Source of the DNA: Candidatus Zhuqueibacterota bacterium
Lineage (GTDB): Bacteria; Zhuqueibacterota; Zhuqueibacteria; Zhuqueibacterales; Zhuqueibacteraceae
Assembly (NCBI GenBank): GCA_013361015.1
Contig: JABWAN010000448.1
Span: 1-9,205 of the forward strand
Direction of reading: 5' to 3'
DNA length: 9,205 nucleotides
The position numbers and the translations under genes are program-made. Shown here piece after piece: positions 1 through 7,241 of the stretch; positions within the stretch are counted from its first letter, which is position 1; every line of letters begins with the position of its first letter. The notes beneath the pieces are model-generated. The model was not told the origin of the DNA. It did not search any database and saw only the letters and a list, made by a program, of their open reading frames with translations.

Positions 1-576
1 TTGTTTAATGAGCGAACAGGTACAGCATCCGGAACAATGTTGGGGTTGCAAGGTGCGACAATGCAGGTAACTGCAGCAGTTTTTTTGTTTGGCTCGATGG
101 CGTATCTTTCGCCCAAATTAACATTATTTTGTTTATTCATCCTCGTCGTACTTTCTTGGCCGTTGAGAAAGTTTGATAAAAAAATTGCACATGCAGGCAC
201 AGAAGTGAGTAAGGAGTGGACAGATATTAGCTCAAATTTAGTTTTGGGGATTAAAAACCTTTTATTGCTCCAAATCTACGGGACCAGAAAGCTGGAGTTT
301 GATAAAACACTTAACGGACTCAAACGTCACAATCATCATTATTATACATATTTTAAGTATGCCGGTATTAAGTTTGCAGTTCCTCAGGTTTTAGGTGTTA
401 TTCTTATTTGTTTGATTACGTGGATTGTGCATCAAACTCAGATTTTATCGACCGCAAATTTGATTACCTACTTTTATCTTTTTGTACGATTTGTTCAGAT
501 GTTTTCGGATCTTTCTAAGACTAGCTCAACTTTGTTGGTCAACTGGCCTCAATTAGTTGAATTGATGGAGTGGTGA
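1..576 (+). CDS. ABC exporter transmembrane domain, fragment (both ends missing)
   Basis: The frame is open at the window edge, so the true start lies upstream; the TTG at position 1 is not a convincing start. The 191 residues look like the second half of an ABC exporter membrane domain. Hydrophobic segments lie at about residues 22-50 and 122-170, separated by a charged cytoplasmic stretch (about 57-118) of the kind that couples to the ATPase. The end, LLVNWPQLVELMEW, resembles the last membrane helix just before the nucleotide-binding domain, but a TGA follows at once and no Walker A, signature or Walker B motif appears. An exporter of this family is normally around 550-600 residues. The sequence is clearly AT-rich compared with the genes after 580. 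I infer that the gene is cut by a junction near 572-580. The substrate cannot be told. Confidence 0.72.
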   Translation: MFNERTGTASGTMLGLQGATMQVTAAVFLFGSMAYLSPKLTLFCLFILVVLSWPLRKFDKKIAHAGTEVSKEWTDISSNLVLGIKNLLLLQIYGTRKLEFDKTLNGLKRHNHHYYTYFKYAGIKFAVPQVLGVILICLITWIVHQTQILSTANLITYFYLFVRFVQMFSDLSKTSSTLLVNWPQLVELMEW

Positions 577-668
577 GATTCAACACCCCAGGTTTTGGGG
601 ATGGTCAAGGATTCGAAGTTTATTCCCGCCATGCAAATGCCCCAATATGCGAGTCGCGTGTGCGCGAG
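577..668. other. Short intergenic stretch after the left junction
   Basis: This follows the truncated ABC transporter and lies downstream of the vapC-like gene on the minus strand. It contains a small hairpin, CCCCA-GGTTT-TGGGG at 586-600, without a T-run on either side, so it is at best a weak terminator for the minus-strand TA pair. No gene is visible. Confidence 0.4.
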
Positions 669-1058
669 CTAATACGGCCGCGAAACTGTGAGATTGGGGA
701 TCATTCGAAAATGCCGATCATTGTCGCTCATTAACTCAAGTGCTTCCACCAAAGCAGTGGCAGCGATGAGCGCATCTGGAATCTGCAATCCGTGACTTTT
801 GGTATAGGCCACGATCAAATCAAAAGCACGCTGCGAAATCAACGGGCTTAGGGGTATCCTTGAATATTTCGCGAGCAGCTTTTGGGCTTTCGCTATCTCG
901 TTATTATTGCGGCAGCCGGCGACGAGCTCCATAGCTGAAACCATCGAAATAGACAAGGGCGTACCAGCCTTGCTTTCATTGTCCACATAATCCGCGGCGA
1001 TTTGATTGCCTCGTGACAAGTCAATCAAAACGGTAGTGTCGAGAAGTTTTCCGCTCAT
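669..1058 (-). CDS. VapC-type PIN-domain ribonuclease toxin
   Basis: A 129-residue PIN-domain protein of normal VapC length. VapC toxins are Mg2+-dependent endoribonucleases that cut tRNA, rRNA or mRNA and arrest growth when their antitoxin is lost. The acidic residues expected in the active site are visible: Asp7 (LLDTTVLIDL), Glu44 (AMELVAGC), Asp95 (IPDALIAATAL) and Asp112/Asp114 (MSDNDRHF). The frame could begin 13 codons upstream, but the ATG at 1058 overlaps the stop of the upstream antitoxin by one base (TGATG), and MSGKLLDTT is a typical PIN start, so I chose it. The pair is probably translationally coupled. The catalytic set looks intact, so the toxin should be active. The family call is firm, the RNA target unknown. 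Confidence 0.87.
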   Translation of the reverse strand: MSGKLLDTTVLIDLSRGNQIAADYVDNESKAGTPLSISMVSAMELVAGCRNNNEIAKAQKLLAKYSRIPLSPLISQRAFDLIVAYTKSHGLQIPDALIAATALVEALELMSDNDRHFRMIPNLTVSRPY

Positions 1059-1303
1059 CACCGTGCCCACTGTTGTGCGCGAAGTTGGTTCAGCCAATCC
1101 CGTGAAGACAAGCCTTGCAGGTCTTCGCGATCAGCCCAGATGCCAAACCCCTCTGACTCGCGGATCGACTCGAAAACTTGGTCGCGAGGAGGGGCAGCGG
1201 CAAGCGCGGCGGCGCGTTGGCGTACCTTCATCATCTCGTCGATCAAGCGATCAATATCGGCGACGAGGCGATCTGGGGAATTCAAGGATTCGATTGCTTC
1301 CAT
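1058..1303 (-). CDS. Probable VapB-type antitoxin partner of the PIN toxin
   Basis: An 81-residue, mostly helical, charged protein directly upstream of the PIN toxin. Its TGA shares one base with the toxin ATG, the normal antitoxin-first order. The C-terminal part (FGIWADREDLQG...DWLNQLR) resembles the toxin-binding tail of many VapB antitoxins, which block the PIN active site. The N-terminal half (about residues 10-45) looks like a long amphipathic helix. I do not recognise an AbrB, ribbon-helix-helix or Phd DNA-binding domain, so autoregulation is uncertain. The frame stays open to 1387, but the ATG at 1303 has GGAG six bases upstream, while ATG 1315 has no ribosome binding site. The call rests mainly on context and the C-terminal motif. 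Confidence 0.65.
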   Translation of the reverse strand: MEAIESLNSPDRLVADIDRLIDEMMKVRQRAAALAAAPPRDQVFESIRESEGFGIWADREDLQGLSSRDWLNQLRAQQWAR

Positions 1304-1347
1304 TTCATGCTCCATGCAGTTTGATTCGTCTTGAAAAGCTGGGCGCA

Positions 1348-1387
1348 AAATAAGCCTCATCAAAAAGAAAAGCAAGGCAGCGTTCAA
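1348..1387 (-). promoter_or_regulatory. Candidate promoter region of the VapBC-like pair
   Basis: Two overlapping sigma70-like arrangements read toward the antitoxin. One is TTGAAC (1387-1382), 17 bases, TTTGAT (1364-1359). The other is TTGCTT (1375-1370), 16 bases, TTATTT (1353-1348). Neither is strong. They lie in the 125-nt gap after lhr, so the TA pair could be transcribed separately from lhr. Confidence 0.3.
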
Positions 1388-1428
1388 CCCAACTAATGAC
1401 TGTTTACTGAATGCTGATCACCCCCCTC

Positions 1429-4400
1429 TTACACCCGCGACGGCCAGAGCACCAACTTTTCCCCTTCCATTTCGAAGCCGTTTTTGATAAAAGCCTCCGC
1501 GAGGACACTCTGCGACGCCGTGCTTTCATTCACTTGCTCGACTTCGAGTCGCTGCCGCGGGCGCAGTGTCGCCGGAAGTTGCAGCCACACTTTCAAATTC
1601 TTGGCGAGAATTTCGGCGAACTCATTGCGCCAATCCTGCAACGTCCACAAGCGCGTGCCGTAGTTTTCCGAATAGAGCACGGGCATTTCATTCACAATAA
1701 AAAGATGATTGCTCGGCGCACGCACAACGGCGATTTTGTTGCCATCACTGTCTTTCATCTCCCATGCCACGGCTTCGCCGAACGGCAATGCCGGATCGAG
1801 TGTGCTCAATAAAACTGCATTCGAAACTTGCGTCTGCGTTGGAGATTGCAACTGCTCCAACAACTCCACGGCTTCCGGCAGCGCGAATTGAATGCCGGAC
1901 AAACCCTCCACAAAATAGCCGCGACGAATCTCGCCCTGCCATTCCAAACGTTTCAGCACATGAAACAGCTTGGGCCACGGCAGCAAATCACTCTCGCGAC
2001 GATACCAATCTTTCACGAGCACACCGTAGCGTTGCAAGAGCATGCGCGCTTGCCGCTCTGCGCGTTCAGTTTCGGAAATCTCTTTGCCCATCACGGCAAA
2101 TGAAGTGGTGAGAAACCAGCGGCCCTCTTGCAATGGCATGCGTTCGCGAATGGTTTGTTTCAGATTGTATCTTTCACGTCGCGCGCGATCGCGCATTTGC
2201 CACGGCGATTTCCGAATAACGGAGTCCGAAACTTCAGCTTCAGTCTTCGCAACGCTTGCATTCGGCTGCAAAATCTTGAGCAACGCGGGATAGTGATCGC
2301 AACTGGTCAAGCCTGCGTGCACCAAACTCGACAAGCCTTGTTCGAGTTGCGCCGTGCTCAAGCCTGCACCGACTGTCATGTCGCGAAACAGGCTCGCGCC
2401 GTTTTCTTTTAAAAATTCAAACACCGCGCGTGCGGAGTCGTCGAGTGTGGCAACGCGTTCGAGCAAGTCGCTCTTGCGCGCGAGCAGATTGCCTTCGCCG
2501 CGCAATTGCAATTTCAAATAGCGCCGGCCTTCTTCGCCCTCGCTTCTCGCGGAGAGAATAAGATCGCCCGCGGCAATGCTCGCAGCGAATGCTTCGTGCC
2601 CTTTGTGAAATTCTTCCACGCCAAAACGCGTGCGCAAAATCTCGCGTTCAAAAAAATGCACCGGCAAGCGCAAGCCGCGATAGCGTTTCGCGAGTTCGAG
2701 CAATGATTGCCCCGACATTCCGACTTTGTGCCAGCGCAGCAAGAATTGATAGAACGTCGCGCGCGAGGCGGGTACATTGGCTTCGCGGCGCAAAGCAATC
2801 GCGCGGCGATACAGCTCCGCGAAGTTTTGGCGGTCGCACCATTGCTCTTCGCGAACGCCCTGCACGAGTTCGCCGCGCACGATTTGTTTCGCGGCGTGCA
2901 GGTCATGCAGAGCTTTTTCTAAAAGCTCTTTAGGGAGGAAAAGCGCTTGCTCAATTTGAGAAAAAGAAAGCGGGCCGCGTGCGCGCAAATGACGCTGCAC
3001 GAGTGCGTGCGCTTGGTCGTCGTTCAATGGAGCATCGAACAAGTGCGCATCCGTCGCGGCGATCCACGCATACCCTTTGCTCTCATGTGCGCCCTCTAGA
3101 GTTGTCATTCCGTAGGAATCTTTTTCAGCACTTGAGAAACTTTTCGGTGTGACGGCCGAGGCTGCGTCGCCAGTGCTCAAAAAGATTCCTTGCTGAATGA
3201 CAGTTTGAGGGGAGTGCGCACTTCTATCAAAACGAACGATGCGATTCGCCGCGCGCAATTCCTCAAGCCATGCCGTCGGCTCAATTACGCATCGCACACG
3301 CAATTCTTCCTCGTTAATCGGCCCGAGCTTCTCAATCACATCAAAAAGCTCTTCTGCGGATTTGGCTTTTCTTTCCGGCGATAAACACTGCCAACGCGCT
3401 TCGGCTTCTTCAACCAACGCAGCCGTCACAATCGCCGGAATTTTTTCACGCGAGAGCAATTCGGCGAGCAGCTCGCTGCTCACGTTCGCGACATGGCCGG
3501 GATAGCGCGTGCGATCTTCACCGTACAAATTGCTCGCGAGAAATTGAAACATCAAACCCGAAGCCATCGGCGAAGGAAACGGCGTTTCGATTTGATGAAT
3601 ACGAATCTCGCCGGCTTGCAATTTTGCGATAACGGTGCGCAAACTGCGCAAATCAAAAACATCTTCGAGACAATCGCGATAGGTTTCGAGCAGAATGGGG
3701 AAGTCCTCGAACTGTCGCGCGACTTGCAGCAGATCCGCGGCGCGCAAGCGTTGCAGCCACAGCGGAATGCGTTTGCCTTGTCGCGAGCGCGGCAGCAGCA
3801 AAGCGGAAGTCGCATTGTAGCGAAAGTGCGAAGCGAAAAGCGCCGAGTCCGCGAGCGCTTCCGCATCGAGCAAACGCATGACGATGCCGTCGTCATTGAA
3901 AGAGTATTGCACCTCGGCGTGATAGCGCCGCTCGATAGCAGTTGCCAGCGCAATCGCCCACGCGCCATTGACGCGGCCGCCGCAGCACGTGTGCAAAACA
4001 ATATGCGGCTCGTTTGCGCTGTCGCGGAAAGATTCGAGAATGAATTGTTTGTCCGTGGGCAGCGCCGCAGTGTGCTCGTATTGCCGCAAGAGATAGTCTT
4101 GCAAATTGTGCGCGGTGTCTTCATCCGCACGACACGTTTCGCGCAGCCACGCTTCGCCTTCGCCGCGCTCGATCTTCTCCATTAACTCGCGGCGAAACGT
4201 TGCGATGCGTTGGCTCGTGGCAAAGTCGCGATAGAGCGAATCGCCCTTCCAAAATGGCGGGCGTGGCTTGACCGCGGCCACGGGCGCGACGATGATGCGA
4301 TCTTGCAAAATTTGCTCGATGCGCCATTCGTTGTTGCCGAGAAAGAACACGTGGCCCACGCGTGATTCGAACACAAACTCTTCTTCCATCTCCCCGAGCT

Positions 4401-5988
4401 TGGTGTTGCTGTCCGCGAGATACACACTGTAATAGCCGCGATCGGGAATCGTGCCGCCGCTCATCGTAGCGAGCATACGACTGCCGCGACGACCGATGAG
4501 CTTGTCGTTCACTTTATCCCAACTCAAACGCGGTTGCAGCGCGCGCATGGGCGAGGAAGCATAACGGCCCGCGAGCATGTCGAGCACGTTGTTGAACACG
4601 GCAACGGTGAGATGACGATAGCAATAACTTTGTCGCACGAGCTGATAAAGCTCCGTGCGCGGCCACTCGCGCATCGCAACCTCCGCGACGAGTTGTTGCG
4701 CGAGCACGTCGAGACAATTTTCGGGAATGAAAGATTCTTCAATCTCGCCGGCGAGCATGCTGTGCGTGAGGCTCACGGCGTCGTCGAGGTCGGAAGGATA
4801 AAGCGAAATGAGCCGGCCTTTGCTCGTCGCGCTGAGCACGTGTCCGCTGCGACCCACGCGCTGCAATGCAGAAGACACGCTCTTCGGCGACTCGAGTTGC
4901 ACGACAAGATCGATGCTGCCGATGTCGATGCCCAGCTCGAGCGAGGCGGTCGCAATCACTGCTGGAATGTTGCCGCTCTTGAGTCGCGCTTCGATGTCAT
5001 AACGCGCCTCGCGCGAGATGCTGCCGTGGTGCGCGAGCGCGAGTTCGACATTGTAGTCGTTCATCAGCTCGCGATGCTTTTCATTCAACTGGCGCGCGAC
5101 GCGCTCGGTTTGCGCGCGCATGTTGACGAACACGAGCGTGTTGCGATGGCTGCGAATAAGTTCATAAAGTTTGTTGATGACCGCGGGCCACACCGAGGCC
5201 TCGGGCAAATCGCCGAAGTCTGCGACGGGGGCGAGTACTTGCAGATCCATTTCTTTGCGCCGGCCGCAATCGACGATGGTCACCGGGCGCGGCGCGAAGC
5301 TTTCATGCGAAGAAAATTTTTGCCCGCCGAGAAAAGCGGCGATGCGTTCGAGCGGACGTTGCGTGGCCGAAAGGCCGATGCGCACCGGTTCGCGTTCGCA
5401 CAGCGCCATCAAACGTTCGAGCGAAAGGCTCAAATGCACGCCGCGTTTGTTGTTGCTCACCGCGTGAATTTCATCGACGATGAGATAGCGCAGGTTGCGA
5501 AAAATCTCTCGGCCTTGTTGCGAAGTGAGCAGCAGAAAGAGCGATTCGGGCGTGGTGATGAGAATATGCGGCGGCTTGCGGAGCATGGATTGGCGCACGT
5601 TTGCCGGCGTGTCGCCCGTGCGCACGGCCACGTGCAGCGGCGGCGAGGGCACGCCCAGCTCCTGCGCGGTCGCGCGAATACCCGCGAGCGGCTCTTGCAA
5701 GTTGCGATGAATGTCATTGTTCAATGCCTTGAGCGGCGAGATGTAGAGCGTGTGCACGCCTTCGCGATTGCGCGCGAAATCTTTTTCATTCGTTTTCAAA
5801 CCGGCGCGAAAGAGATCATCAATGCACCACAAAAACGCTGCGAGCGTTTTGCCGGAGCCGGTGGGCGCGAGAATGAGCGTGTGCTCGCCCGCGGCAATCA
5901 CGGGCCAGCCTTTTTCCTGCGGCGGGCTTGGGTGCTTAAAATTTTTCTCGAACCATTGGGCAATGGCGGGATGGAAGGGGACGGGCAT
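1429..5988 (-). CDS. lhr: Lhr-type superfamily 2 helicase, full-length form
   Basis: This is a 1,519-residue ATP-dependent helicase, close to the long Lhr form (E. coli Lhr is about 1,538 residues). Lhr proteins translocate on single-stranded DNA and unwind RNA:DNA hybrids; they are linked to DNA repair. All helicase motifs are present: Walker A APTGSGKT (41-48), motif Ia SPLKALN (84-90), TTPES (145-149), DEIH (172-175), SAT (207-209), motif IV LVFVNMR (285-291), motif V ATASLELGIDIG (346-357) and motif VI QRVGRSGH (376-383). Lhr-core signatures follow, HTCCGGRVNGAWA (666-678) and TPFPSPMASGLMFQF (802-816). After about residue 965 come the winged-helix-rich C-terminal domains. Residues 929-964 are encoded by a palindromic repeat. 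The ATG has no good ribosome binding site; TACTAT (6018-6013) is a weak possible -10. HEPN1 ends only 60 nt upstream, so readthrough from the TA operon is plausible. Confidence 0.96.
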   Translation of the reverse strand: MPVPFHPAIAQWFEKNFKHPSPPQEKGWPVIAAGEHTLILAPTGSGKTLAAFLWCIDDLFRAGLKTNEKDFARNREGVHTLYISPLKALNNDIHRNLQEPLAGIRATAQELGVPSPPLHVAVRTGDTPANVRQSMLRKPPHILITTPESLFLLLTSQQGREIFRNLRYLIVDEIHAVSNNKRGVHLSLSLERLMALCEREPVRIGLSATQRPLERIAAFLGGQKFSSHESFAPRPVTIVDCGRRKEMDLQVLAPVADFGDLPEASVWPAVINKLYELIRSHRNTLVFVNMRAQTERVARQLNEKHRELMNDYNVELALAHHGSISREARYDIEARLKSGNIPAVIATASLELGIDIGSIDLVVQLESPKSVSSALQRVGRSGHVLSATSKGRLISLYPSDLDDAVSLTHSMLAGEIEESFIPENCLDVLAQQLVAEVAMREWPRTELYQLVRQSYCYRHLTVAVFNNVLDMLAGRYASSPMRALQPRLSWDKVNDKLIGRRGSRMLATMSGGTIPDRGYYSVYLADSNTKLGEMEEEFVFESRVGHVFFLGNNEWRIEQILQDRIIVAPVAAVKPRPPFWKGDSLYRDFATSQRIATFRRELMEKIERGEGEAWLRETCRADEDTAHNLQDYLLRQYEHTAALPTDKQFILESFRDSANEPHIVLHTCCGGRVNGAWAIALATAIERRYHAEVQYSFNDDGIVMRLLDAEALADSALFASHFRYNATSALLLPRSRQGKRIPLWLQRLRAADLLQVARQFEDFPILLETYRDCLEDVFDLRSLRTVIAKLQAGEIRIHQIETPFPSPMASGLMFQFLASNLYGEDRTRYPGHVANVSSELLAELLSREKIPAIVTAALVEEAEARWQCLSPERKAKSAEELFDVIEKLGPINEEELRVRCVIEPTAWLEELRAANRIVRFDRSAHSPQTVIQQGIFLSTGDAASAVTPKSFSSAEKDSYGMTTLEGAHESKGYAWIAATDAHLFDAPLNDDQAHALVQRHLRARGPLSFSQIEQALFLPKELLEKALHDLHAAKQIVRGELVQGVREEQWCDRQNFAELYRRAIALRREANVPASRATFYQFLLRWHKVGMSGQSLLELAKRYRGLRLPVHFFEREILRTRFGVEEFHKGHEAFAASIAAGDLILSARSEGEEGRRYLKLQLRGEGNLLARKSDLLERVATLDDSARAVFEFLKENGASLFRDMTVGAGLSTAQLEQGLSSLVHAGLTSCDHYPALLKILQPNASVAKTEAEVSDSVIRKSPWQMRDRARRERYNLKQTIRERMPLQEGRWFLTTSFAVMGKEISETERAERQARMLLQRYGVLVKDWYRRESDLLPWPKLFHVLKRLEWQGEIRRGYFVEGLSGIQFALPEAVELLEQLQSPTQTQVSNAVLLSTLDPALPFGEAVAWEMKDSDGNKIAVVRAPSNHLFIVNEMPVLYSENYGTRLWTLQDWRNEFAEILAKNLKVWLQLPATLRPRQRLEVEQVNESTASQSVLAEAFIKNGFEMEGEKLVLWPSRV
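3104..3201. repeat. Palindromic repeat element inserted in frame within lhr
   Basis: A 98-bp near-perfect inverted repeat with nested arms: GTCATTC (3104-3110) pairs with GAATGAC (3195-3201), GGAATCTTTTT (3115-3125) with AAAAAGATTCC (3179-3189), and AGCACT (3127-3132) with AGTGCT (3172-3177). Only a small bulge and one mismatch separate the arms. A short GACG/CGTC stem is possible in the central loop. The coding strand reads through it without a stop, adding about 36 residues (929-964) rich in Ser, Thr, Ala and Gly between the Lhr core and the next winged-helix domain. This resembles dispersed palindromic repeats that also insert in genes, as the Rickettsia palindromic elements do. Only one copy is in this window, so repeat status is inferred from structure. 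Confidence 0.8.
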
Positions 5989-6048
5989 GGGACGATTGAA
6001 GATTGATGATGGATAGTAGAGAATGGCAGAAGATGTTGTAGCGTTATT
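5989..6048. other. Short gap between HEPN1 and lhr
   Basis: Sixty bases separate the HEPN1 stop from the lhr start on the minus strand. There is no hairpin with a T-run, so no terminator is visible, and no clear Shine-Dalgarno sequence precedes lhr. Co-transcription of lhr with the upstream TA genes is therefore possible. Confidence 0.4.
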
Positions 6049-6450
6049 TCATGGGATCATCTCTTTTTCAACTAGGCGCGTCACTTCCGCGACAAAGTTC
6101 TGCGCCGTTTCATAAAGTTCTTGTGCGCTTTCAGCGGAGAATTCGGCAAAATCGGTATAATCAACATCATGCCGTGCGTCATAAAGATGTTGATAAAATT
6201 TTCCCCATTCGTTTTCAACTATGCTGGTTTTGATAAAATGTTGGTGGAGAAGCGCCTTCACGCCGGAATGTTTTGATGAAGCAAGATCGCGCGTCTCAAG
6301 CAAAGCGGTTACGGCATAAAAACAAGCATAGTATAAACGATTGACTGCCGCCAGGTTTCGCTGTGCCGCAAGCAATACTTGGGCTGAACTCAATTCTTCC
6401 GAGGCTCGCTGCAACCGATACTTGATGACTTGTTTCTTTTCCTCTGTCAT
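6049..6450 (-). CDS. HEPN-domain protein (HEPN1), toxin of an MNT-HEPN pair
   Basis: A 133-residue all-helical HEPN-domain protein. In MNT/HEPN toxin-antitoxin systems the HEPN partner is usually a ribonuclease toxin that the MNT enzyme silences by adding AMP to it. Conserved features visible are NRLYYACFYAVTALL (residues 37-51), SSKHSG (58-63) and YDARHDVDYTDF (90-101). The classical R-x4-6-H catalytic motif is not in its usual late position; the nearest match is Arg54-x6-His61 (RDLASSKH), and Arg93-His94 are adjacent. Whether it cuts RNA is therefore unsure. The ATG at 6450 overlaps the MNT1 stop by four bases (ATGA) and has AAGGAG ten bases upstream, inside the MNT1 coding end, so I rejected the longer frame starting at 6519. 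This copy is intact, unlike HEPN2. Confidence 0.88.
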   Translation of the reverse strand: MTEEKKQVIKYRLQRASEELSSAQVLLAAQRNLAAVNRLYYACFYAVTALLETRDLASSKHSGVKALLHQHFIKTSIVENEWGKFYQHLYDARHDVDYTDFAEFSAESAQELYETAQNFVAEVTRLVEKEMIP

Positions 6451-6797
6451 GATACCAGAACTCCTTCTCTTGCGATGGAGCGATACAGCGGCGTGAACTT
6501 TAATGGCGCGGCATGCCATTTCGAAAGTTGTCGAATGATCGTTGTGATGACGTGGTTATGTTCCAACTCCATTTCGAAGGTTTGATCGCGTATCATTCGT
6601 TCAAGCTGATACGTCACCTCTTGCGGCACGAGCACGAGCAGATCGATATCCGACTCCGGCGTGTCTTCGCCGCGCGCGACCGAGCCGTAGAGAATCACTT
6701 CGGCCTCGGGCACGACTTGGCGGATCGCATTCGCGCAAGCGGCGAGCAAACTCGCCTTGCTCGGATTGATTTTTTGCCATTCTTGATAGGTGCGCAT
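6447..6797 (-). CDS. MNT-family nucleotidyltransferase (MNT1), antitoxin partner of HEPN1
   Basis: A 116-residue minimal nucleotidyltransferase. The diagnostic DNA polymerase beta-like signature is clear: Gly38-Ser39 in LYGSVARGE, followed by Asp50 and Asp52 in SDIDLLVLV, the Mg2+-binding pair. I could not place a third catalytic acid with certainty. Related MNT proteins AMPylate a tyrosine near the HEPN active site, neutralising the toxin; that role is inferred here from the pairing. An ATG exists at 6821, but MRTYQEWQKINPSK is the start shared with MNT2, so 6797 was chosen; neither has a strong ribosome binding site. Over its first 70 residues the protein is nearly identical to MNT2, while the last 35 or so differ clearly. 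It starts 42 nt after the HEPN2 stop. Confidence 0.9.
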   Translation of the reverse strand: MRTYQEWQKINPSKASLLAACANAIRQVVPEAEVILYGSVARGEDTPESDIDLLVLVPQEVTYQLERMIRDQTFEMELEHNHVITTIIRQLSKWHAAPLKFTPLYRSIAREGVLVS

Positions 6798-6806
6798 GGG
6801 AATATT

Positions 6807-6817
6807 TCTCGTCGAGA
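6807..6817. promoter_or_regulatory. Small palindrome between HEPN2 and MNT1
   Basis: TCTCG-T-CGAGA is a perfect 11-bp palindrome in the leader of MNT1. The neighbouring AGAGCATCTCG has a close counterpart, AGAGCATTCTCG, right upstream of the MNT2 start (7586-7597), so the two leaders are related, with about 17 bases extra in the MNT1 leader. A role as operator is only a guess. Confidence 0.25.
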
Positions 6818-6839
6818 GCATCTCGAAAGCTTGAAGAGG

Positions 6840-7241
6840 CTAGGCTATTATTTTTTGTCGAACCAAATTTTCTACCTCGGTAACAAACTGGACGGTTTGG
6901 TGATGCCACTGCTCAATCTCATTCTGAGTGAAAGACGGGAAGTCTGAGTAATCTCCAATATGGCGTGCGTCAAACAAATCGCCGTAAAATTTGCCCTAGG
7001 AAGATGGAATCGCGCGGCTCTTAACGAAGTGAAGATTAAAAAGAGAACGCACGCCGGAGTGTTTTGAAGAAGAGAGGTCTTGCGTTTCGAAAAGAGCCGT
7101 GACCGCATAGAAACATGCATAATAGAAACGATTGACCGCACCGATGTAGTGGTGCGCATCCATTAAAATTTTCGCCTCTGTCAAAGCTTCATGAGCGCGT
7201 TGCAGCCGGCGATCAATCACCTTTTTCTGCGGCTCGGTCAT
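6840..7241 (-). pseudogene. HEPN-domain protein (HEPN2) with an in-frame amber codon
   Basis: The second HEPN copy. From the ATG at 7241 the frame is open for 81 codons, meets TAG at 6998-6996, then continues in the same frame to a TAG at 6842-6840. With the amber read through it would have 133 residues, exactly the HEPN1 length. The halves match HEPN1 throughout: NRFYYACFYAVTAL, SSSKHSGVRSLF, then GKFYGDLFDARHIGDYSDF after the stop. The amber replaces Trp82 of HEPN1 (EWGKFY), a one-base TGG to TAG change. The ATG overlaps the MNT2 stop by ATGA and has AAGGAG seven bases upstream, so initiation signals are intact. The truncated product would lack the conserved DARH..DY helix and is probably inactive. 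A sequencing error or amber readthrough cannot be excluded. Confidence 0.85.

Noticed and set aside
586..600. Hairpin CCCCA-GGTTT-TGGGG as a terminator for the VapBC-like pair
   Set aside because: The stem has only five base pairs and no T-run follows on either strand.
1006..1353. Plus-strand frame opposite the VapBC-like pair
   Set aside because: Its Arg-rich translation has no domain; the minus strand carries coupled genes with PIN active-site residues.
4534..6006. A 490-codon open frame on the plus strand antisense to the helicase N-terminus
   Set aside because: It is a shadow frame caused by GC-rich codon use in lhr; its translation is Arg/His/Ala-rich with no recognisable domain, while lhr has all helicase motifs.
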